NCBI GenBank assembly: GCA_021805955.1
Contig: JAJZDO010001112.1
Coordinates: 1 to 10,801 of the forward strand
DNA: 10,801 nucleotides
Reading direction: 5' to 3'
Source: Acidobacteriota bacterium
Lineage (GTDB): Bacteria; Acidobacteriota; Terriglobia; Terriglobales; Acidobacteriaceae
In this document: in pieces, positions 6,952 through 10,801 of the stretch
Numbering within the stretch: position 1 is the stretch's first letter
How the letters are laid out: every line of letters begins with the position of its first letter
The notes under the pieces: generated by a model
Seen by the model: only the letters and a program-made list of their open reading frames with translations
Databases searched by the model: none
What the model was told of the DNA's origin: nothing
Position numbers and translations under genes: made by a program

Positions 6952-8258
6952 TCTCCTGACTCAGCCAGACGAATTCCGGCAAATTGCCAGCGAGTTTCCG
7001 GCGCGAAAAAATTCCTGTAGCTGGCGCGGATGTGCGCGGCGGGCGTGGCAAATGAGCCGCCGCGAAGAACCATCTTTCCGCTCATGAATTTTCCGTTGTA
7101 TTCGCCCAGAGCGCCGCCGAGCGGCTTGAAGCCGGGATATGGAAGGTATGCGCTCGCCGTCCACTCCCATGCGTCGCCGAACAACTGCGACAACTCCTCT
7201 TCCTGAGCAGGCTGCGAAAGAAATTGCTCCCGTTCCAGCAGATTGCCTTCCACGGGAACTGACTTCGCGGCGTACTCCCACTCCTCTTCCGTCGGCAGCC
7301 GCTTTCCGGCCCAGCGCGCAAACGCATCCGCCTCGTAGTAGCTCACATGGCAGACCGGATGACTGCCGATTCCATCGAGCGGCAACTCGCCGCCGAGCGT
7401 CATCACTCTCCACTGATCTCCATGCTTGCGCCAATAGAGCGGTGCCTTCCATCCTTCGCGCTGTATTGTCTGCCAGCCATCCGATAGCCACAACTCCGCG
7501 CGGGCATAGCCGCCGTCATCGATGAACGCCGCATATTCGTTGTTGGTCACCAGCCGATTTGCCAGTCGAAACGGATCGATCCATTTGCGATGTATCGGCT
7601 GCTCGTTATCAAACGAGAATCCATCCGCCGGCGCGGCTCCAATCTCAACCAATCCTTCCGGCCATGCGATGAACTCAGGCGGCGGCGCAGTCGTCCGCAA
7701 ACTGCTATTCAACGAGCGATATGCCGGATGCAGCGGATTGCTGGCAAAAGCATGGAGCACATCCGTCAGGATCAGTTCCTGATGCTGCTGCTCGTGGTGA
7801 ATGCCCAGCATGCAACGGAATTGAGCCTCTGCGTCACTCAGGATTCGCTCGGCAAACTCCCCCACCGCCTCATCCACATGGTGGCGATACGCGAAAATCT
7901 CATCCACGGACGGACGCGAAAACGAAGCCCGAAGATGCTTCTCCGGAAACGCCGCGAAACTCTGATAATAGCTATTGAAAAGCCACTTGAAATCGGGATG
8001 AAACGGTCGATAGGAACTCACGAACGGCGCTAGCACGAAGGACTCAAAAAACCAGCTCGTGTGCGCCAGATGCCACTTCACCGGCGATGCCTCCGGCAGT
8101 GTCTGCACCATCATGTCCTCGGCGCTCAGCGGTTCCACCAGCGCCCGCGTCCGCGCTCTCGCAGTCCGAAATGCGGCCAGGGTATCCGCTGAGGCATGTA
8201 CGGTGGGCGCGGTGTTTTCGCGCTTGATCGGGATATTCATTGTCTCTGTCGCTGCCAT
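6948..8258 (-). CDS. egtB: EgtB-type hercynine sulfoxide synthase (ergothioneine biosynthesis)
   Basis: 436 residues, a normal EgtB length. Known reaction: a non-haem iron enzyme uses O2 to join the hercynine imidazole C2 to the sulfur of cysteine or gamma-glutamylcysteine. Seen: an N-terminal DinB-like domain with H66 in HLAHTSWFFE and H155/H159 in HHEQQHQE, which make the three-histidine iron site. A tyrosine pair (97-98) lies in LFNSYYQSF. The C-terminal formylglycine-generating-enzyme-like domain starts about residue 197 and contains GFSFDNEQP, CHVSYYEADAFARWAGKRLP, and RNFFAPETRWQFAGIRLA at the end. The ATG at 8258 has no recognisable ribosome site; an alternative ATG at 8240 is no better. 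egtD follows with a 4-bp overlap. OvoA/SenA-type paralogues share this architecture, but the adjacent egtD argues for EgtB. Confidence 0.93.
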   Translation of the reverse strand: MAATETMNIPIKRENTAPTVHASADTLAAFRTARARTRALVEPLSAEDMMVQTLPEASPVKWHLAHTSWFFESFVLAPFVSSYRPFHPDFKWLFNSYYQSFAAFPEKHLRASFSRPSVDEIFAYRHHVDEAVGEFAERILSDAEAQFRCMLGIHHEQQHQELILTDVLHAFASNPLHPAYRSLNSSLRTTAPPPEFIAWPEGLVEIGAAPADGFSFDNEQPIHRKWIDPFRLANRLVTNNEYAAFIDDGGYARAELWLSDGWQTIQREGWKAPLYWRKHGDQWRVMTLGGELPLDGIGSHPVCHVSYYEADAFARWAGKRLPTEEEWEYAAKSVPVEGNLLEREQFLSQPAQEEELSQLFGDAWEWTASAYLPYPGFKPLGGALGEYNGKFMSGKMVLRGGSFATPAAHIRASYRNFFAPETRWQFAGIRLAESGE

Positions 8259-8264
8259 GAGTCT

Positions 8265-8293
8265 AATATGATGCGCCGGATGCAGCCTGCGAA
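8265..8293 (-). promoter_or_regulatory. Candidate egtBD promoter placing the transcript start at the ATG
   Basis: On the minus strand TTCGCA (8293-8288) and CATATT (8270-8265) are 17 bp apart, each matching the sigma-70 consensus at 4 of 6 positions. A start about 7 nt after the -10 falls on the egtB ATG at 8258. This agrees with the lack of a Shine-Dalgarno sequence. It is a weak pattern match. Confidence 0.3.
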
Positions 8294-8305
8294 TCGAATT
8301 TATCG

Positions 8306-8311
8306 TCTAAT
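8306..8311 (+). promoter_or_regulatory. Possible -10 box for the DUF5666 gene
   Basis: TCTAAT matches TATAAT at 5 of 6 positions and would give a leader of about 30 nt before the ATG at 8349. No good -35 hexamer is present at the right distance. The 90-bp gap 8259-8348 is shared with the divergent egtB promoter. Confidence 0.25.
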
Positions 8312-8336
8312 GAAATGTTGGAATTGGAGACGGCAA

Positions 8337-8343
8337 AAGGAGA
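8337..8343 (+). promoter_or_regulatory. Ribosome binding site of the DUF5666 gene
   Basis: AAGGAGA ends 5 nt before the ATG at 8349. It fixes this start over the longer open frame that extends upstream across the egtB promoter region to 8196. Confidence 0.7.
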
Positions 8344-8348
8344 CAGAT

Positions 8349-9128
8349 ATGCAAACGCACGCGACGAAATACTTTCTGCGATTCAACAGCGCTCGGGCAG
8401 GAGCTGTCCCCGTCATTCTTCTTCTGCTTCTTTGCCCCCTGTTCGGCCATGCGCAGGACGCGCAGCAGCAGATGGGCCCTGGTGGTCGCGGCGCTGGAAT
8501 GGGTGCCGGAATCGGTGCCTGGCTTCCCGGCGCGCGTGGCGTTCTCGGCACTGTCACCGCATCGACACCGTCTTCCTTCAGCCTGCGCCTGGATAGCGGC
8601 GACATCTACATCGTGAATTTCAGTCCAAACACACGCATCCTTCAGCAGCCCGCCCGACCGGAGAGGCGAAGCGGTCAATCCGAGATGCGGCCGCGGATGG
8701 AACCGATCGAAGCGTCATCGATTCACGCCGGGGACGCATTGACGGCCGTCGGTGCCGTGGACGATACCGCAAAAACGGTTGGCGCTGTCGCGATCATACG
8801 GCTCAATCCGGCCCGCGCCGCTGAACTGAAGGCCATGGAAGCCAATTACGGCAAGACCTGGCTTGCCGGTGACATTACAGCCATCAACGGCACGAAGATC
8901 ACGATCCTGGGCGCTGTGGATCGAAAACCGCACATCGTTACGGTCGATGAGAACACGTCCTTCCGCAGGATGCGCGATTCCATCACACTCATGGATTTGC
9001 AGACTGGTTCAACGATCCGTGTCGCTGGCTCCGAAACAGGGGATATGTTCACTGCGACGGAGATTCGTGTCATGCCCTCGCGGCGCAGGGAGGGCGGAGC
9101 ACCCGCTTCAGCCAAGCCTATGAATTAA
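8349..9128 (+). CDS. Secreted DUF5666-type protein
   Basis: 259 residues. Seen: a classical signal peptide with a basic start, a leucine-rich core (VILLLLLCPLFG, about 22-33) and probable cleavage after GHA. A glycine- and methionine-rich low-complexity linker follows (about 40-58). Then two beta-rich repeats: RGVLGTVTASTPSSFSLRL with NFSPNTRI, and LAGDITAINGTKITIL with TVDENTSFRR, ending GDMFTATEIRVM. The pattern 'G.V.......L....G....V..........' followed by 'G..v.v.G' is that of DUF5666, small barrel-like domains common in secreted acidobacterial proteins. Function is unknown and no catalytic residues are visible. It is divergent from egtB (90-bp gap) and convergent with the EAL-HDOD gene (40-bp gap holding nothing recognisable), so context gives no role. 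Confidence 0.82.
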   Translation: MQTHATKYFLRFNSARAGAVPVILLLLLCPLFGHAQDAQQQMGPGGRGAGMGAGIGAWLPGARGVLGTVTASTPSSFSLRLDSGDIYIVNFSPNTRILQQPARPERRSGQSEMRPRMEPIEASSIHAGDALTAVGAVDDTAKTVGAVAIIRLNPARAAELKAMEANYGKTWLAGDITAINGTKITILGAVDRKPHIVTVDENTSFRRMRDSITLMDLQTGSTIRVAGSETGDMFTATEIRVMPSRRREGGAPASAKPMN

Positions 9129-9168
9129 ATCTTTGAACTACCGAAGCACCTTAAAGTTGCAGGCAAAA

Positions 9169-10602
9169 CTACGACTCGCTCTCCTCACAGGGCATGTTCT
9201 CCCGCGCCCACTGCGAAGACTCGATGTAGAGCTTCGCCAGAATCTCAGGCGTCAGCCCGAAGCTGCCCGCCAGTTCGTCGCTGCGTACCCACTTGCCGTG
9301 CTCGTAGCTCTCCAGCCAGTTCAAGGTTCCGCGTTCGGGATTTTCCGCGCCCAGCAACGCATGCTGAATCGGTCGACTCAGAGGAAGATGGCTCACCAGC
9401 GATTCAACCGACACGTTCAACAGCGCCGGAACCAGGCTCAGTATGCCGAGCACATACTGCTCGGTTGCATCCAGTCCGCGATGCTCGGCGACCAATTCGC
9501 AGAATCTCGCTCGATGGAAGGCGAGCAGCAGCAGTTCCGATGGTCGCCCGCCGACCATCTCGCTCGCCACAGCCAGCGTGGCCATGCGGCGAAACACCGC
9601 GTCTCCCACCAGTTGCAGCGCGATTCGGATGGAATGAATTTCATTGCGCACGCCGTAGAGCGGCGAGTTCACCAACCGGAACAGGCGCAGCATCAGCGCC
9701 GGATCGCGCTTGACCAGTTCACTCAGCTTGTTCTGGTCCAGCGGTTCTTCCAGCAGCGCGCGCAACAAGTCCAGATGCAGCAGACGATTGGTCGGGATCG
9801 TCCGGTTCTCCACGATGGCTGGACGCGCGAAAAAATACCCCTGAAATAACTCAAAACCCTCTCGCCGCAACTGCTGAAACTGCTCTTCCGTCTCCACACG
9901 TTCGGCAATCAGGCGAGCCGCACAATGATGCAGGCGCAGGTTCTGCATCAGCGCCATGCGCTCGGTCATATCCGTCTGCTCAATATCCACCTTGATGTAA
10001 TCGACAAGATGCAAAAACGAAGCCCACGAATCGCTCCAGGTGAAATCATCCAGCGCAAACCGATAGCCTGCGCGATGCAGCCGCGAACACCCTGCCAGCA
10101 ACTCCTCATCCGGCTCCAGCGTCTCCAGCAGTTCGAGCACGGTTTTTCCCTGCGGCAACACGCGCACCTGCTCCTCCAGAATGGCTTCGCGTGTGCAATT
10201 CACAAAAGCCATTCTGCCGTTCGCCAGCGCATCCACGCCGTGCGTCACGCTCTGGTCCAGAATGCTCCGTGTCGCAGCATTCGGATCTCCGCGAAAGTCG
10301 GCCTCGCGTCCGGATCGAAAGAGCAGTTCATAGCCAAAAATCTTTCCATGCGGATTCAGGATCGGCTGTCGCGCAAAATATCGGATTGCGCCCGCTGTGT
10401 CGCTTTCGGGCGGGACAGCCAATGCCGGTTGCGCGATCAAAGCAGAATCACAGTCGGTGCACCCGCACTCACAGTCGCCTGGGCTGCCGTTCTTCGAGGA
10501 ACGGCAGCATCCAGATTGACTCCGCTGGGCACAGTAACTGTGATTCTGCTCCAACTCTCCGGCGGCTTCGTGCGCACCGACTGGATGAGCTTCCCTATGC
10601 AT
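9169..10602 (-). CDS. EAL-HDOD signalling protein with an unusual cysteine-rich N-terminus
   Basis: 477 residues from the ATG at 10602, which has GAGGAA 6 nt upstream. A GTG 36 bp further up has no such site. EAL domain about residues 72-270: YELLFR (91-96, the EAL glutamate), N135 in FVNCT, DDFT (185-188), K204 in IKVD, E234/E237 in AERVET, and Q254 in FQGYFFARP. HDOD domain about 272-477: LVKRDPALMLRLFRLVNSPLYG. Known: this EAL-HDOD (YuxH-like) family probably acts as a c-di-GMP-linked or scaffolding regulator, and many members are thought to lack phosphodiesterase activity. Here most metal and substrate residues look present, but the region after DDFT is diverged. Residues 18-54 are encoded by a 110-bp palindrome and contain seven cysteines (24, 32, 33, 44, 46, 48, 51). 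The conserved core starts only near residue 73 (IRYFARQPIL). FabG-like gene upstream on the same strand, 113 bp away. Confidence 0.9.
   Translation of the reverse strand: MHREAHPVGAHEAAGELEQNHSYCAQRSQSGCCRSSKNGSPGDCECGCTDCDSALIAQPALAVPPESDTAGAIRYFARQPILNPHGKIFGYELLFRSGREADFRGDPNAATRSILDQSVTHGVDALANGRMAFVNCTREAILEEQVRVLPQGKTVLELLETLEPDEELLAGCSRLHRAGYRFALDDFTWSDSWASFLHLVDYIKVDIEQTDMTERMALMQNLRLHHCAARLIAERVETEEQFQQLRREGFELFQGYFFARPAIVENRTIPTNRLLHLDLLRALLEEPLDQNKLSELVKRDPALMLRLFRLVNSPLYGVRNEIHSIRIALQLVGDAVFRRMATLAVASEMVGGRPSELLLLAFHRARFCELVAEHRGLDATEQYVLGILSLVPALLNVSVESLVSHLPLSRPIQHALLGAENPERGTLNWLESYEHGKWVRSDELAGSFGLTPEILAKLYIESSQWARENMPCEESES
10441..10550. repeat. 110-bp interrupted palindrome inside the EAL-HDOD gene
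   Basis: The outer arms AGCAGAATCACAGT (10441-10454) and ACTGTGATTCTGCT (10537-10550) are perfect 14-bp inverted repeats. The inner arms GCTGCCGTTC (10483-10492) and GAACGGCAGC (10499-10508) are perfect 10-bp inverted repeats around TTCGAG. Both pairs share exactly the same centre (10495.5), so this is one large palindrome with a diverged middle section. By hand, about 31 of 55 symmetric positions match without gaps. It is single copy in this window. No clear target-site duplication flanks it. It resembles a MITE, REP/BIME or Rickettsia-palindrome-like insertion more than ordinary coding sequence. Confidence 0.8.
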
Positions 10603-10608
10603 GCCAAT

Positions 10609-10614
10609 TTCCTC
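10609..10614 (-). promoter_or_regulatory. Ribosome binding site deciding the EAL-HDOD start
   Basis: GAGGAA on the minus strand lies 6 nt before the ATG at 10602. This places the start upstream of the palindrome, so the palindrome is predicted to be translated. Confidence 0.6.
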
Positions 10615-10654
10615 AAAACGGTCATCGGCAATCCGCACGAAAACGTGAAGCCCA

Positions 10655-10674
10655 TTCTGTCGCGATCAACAGAA
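10655..10674. repeat. Small inverted repeat between the FabG-like and EAL-HDOD genes
   Basis: TTCTGT and ACAGAA are 6-bp arms with an 8-base spacer CGCGATCA. It lies in the 113-bp gap. No T-run follows on the minus strand, so a terminator for the FabG-like gene is not well supported; an operator is possible. Confidence 0.25.
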
Positions 10675-10715
10675 CCTTAGCAAATTTTCATCTGTGTCGA
10701 GCGTCCGTCTTCCGC

Positions 10716-10801
10716 TCAGCCGCCCATGTACATCCCGCCGTTCACGTCCAAAACATGACCGGTCACATACCCTGCGCCTTCGCTGGCCAGATACGTGACG
10801 G
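10716..10801 (-). CDS. fabG: FabG-like short-chain dehydrogenase/reductase, C-terminal fragment (runs off the window)
   Basis: Only the last 27 residues plus the TGA are in the window. The end reads VTYLASEGAGYVTGHVLDVNGGMYMGG in pieces: VTYLASEGAGYVTGHV followed by LDVNGGMYMGG. This is the standard C-terminus of 3-oxoacyl-[acyl-carrier-protein] reductase and related SDR enzymes ('FLASe.a.YiTGq.l.VdGGm'). The catalytic tetrad and the nucleotide-binding motif lie outside the window. The fatty-acid role is the most common one for sequences ending this way, but other SDR reductases share it, so the symbol is provisional. It is on the same strand as, and upstream of, the EAL-HDOD gene. Confidence 0.82.
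   Translation of the reverse strand, partial: VTYLASEGAGYVTGHVLDVNGGMYMGG

Noticed and set aside
10499..10550. The palindrome as an intrinsic terminator
   Set aside because: No T-run follows the inner hairpin on either strand, and the structure lies inside an open reading frame with a start and ribosome site upstream.
9133..10680. Two long plus-strand open frames opposite the EAL-HDOD gene
   Set aside because: Shadow frames of a gene with clear EAL and HDOD motifs. They have no domain and are biased in Gln, His and Arg.
1..10801. CRISPR array, tRNA, rRNA, insertion sequence or prophage
   Set aside because: No regularly spaced repeats, no tRNA-like cloverleaf and no transposase or integrase motifs were seen on either strand.

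Overview
The window looks like chromosomal DNA of a moderately GC-rich, Gram-negative-type bacterium, most likely an acidobacterium (class Terriglobia). The reasons are family-level: a DUF5666-type secreted protein, an EAL-HDOD protein, a secreted protein with a carboxypeptidase-regulatory-like domain, and an NdvB-type glucan synthase all occur together. No 16S or marker gene is present, so the taxonomy is an inference. There are no tRNAs, rRNAs, CRISPR arrays, transposases or phage genes.

Left part (1-4768, all minus strand): a probable beta-1,2-glucan locus. Read in the direction of transcription it holds an exported PF10091 'glucoamylase-like' glycoside hydrolase (endo-beta-1,2-glucanase type), an ABC exporter with fused membrane and ATPase domains, and, 6 bp after the exporter, the N-terminal 428 residues of an NdvB-type cyclic beta-1,2-glucan synthase that continues past position 1. 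The exporter and synthase are almost certainly one operon. The hydrolase lies about 200 bp upstream and may have its own promoter.

Middle (4769-8348): a 152-bp divergent intergenic region leads rightwards into an anchored or secreted protein of unknown function with a carboxypeptidase-regulatory-like domain (4921-5949, plus). It is convergent with a compact ergothioneine operon on the minus strand: egtB (6948-8258) followed by egtD (5977-6951) with an ATGA stop/start overlap. EgtD trimethylates histidine to hercynine; EgtB attaches the sulfur. No egtA, egtC or egtE is seen here.

Right part (8349-10801): divergent from egtB is a secreted DUF5666-type protein (8349-9128, plus). Convergent with it is an EAL-HDOD signalling protein (9169-10602, minus). 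Its N-terminal coding region contains a 110-bp interrupted palindrome that encodes an odd cysteine-rich segment. The window ends inside the C-terminus of a FabG-like short-chain dehydrogenase (minus).

No stretch longer than about 200 bp lacks a gene. The two most unusual items are the palindrome embedded in frame in the EAL-HDOD gene and the hydrolase-exporter-synthase arrangement for beta-1,2-glucan.
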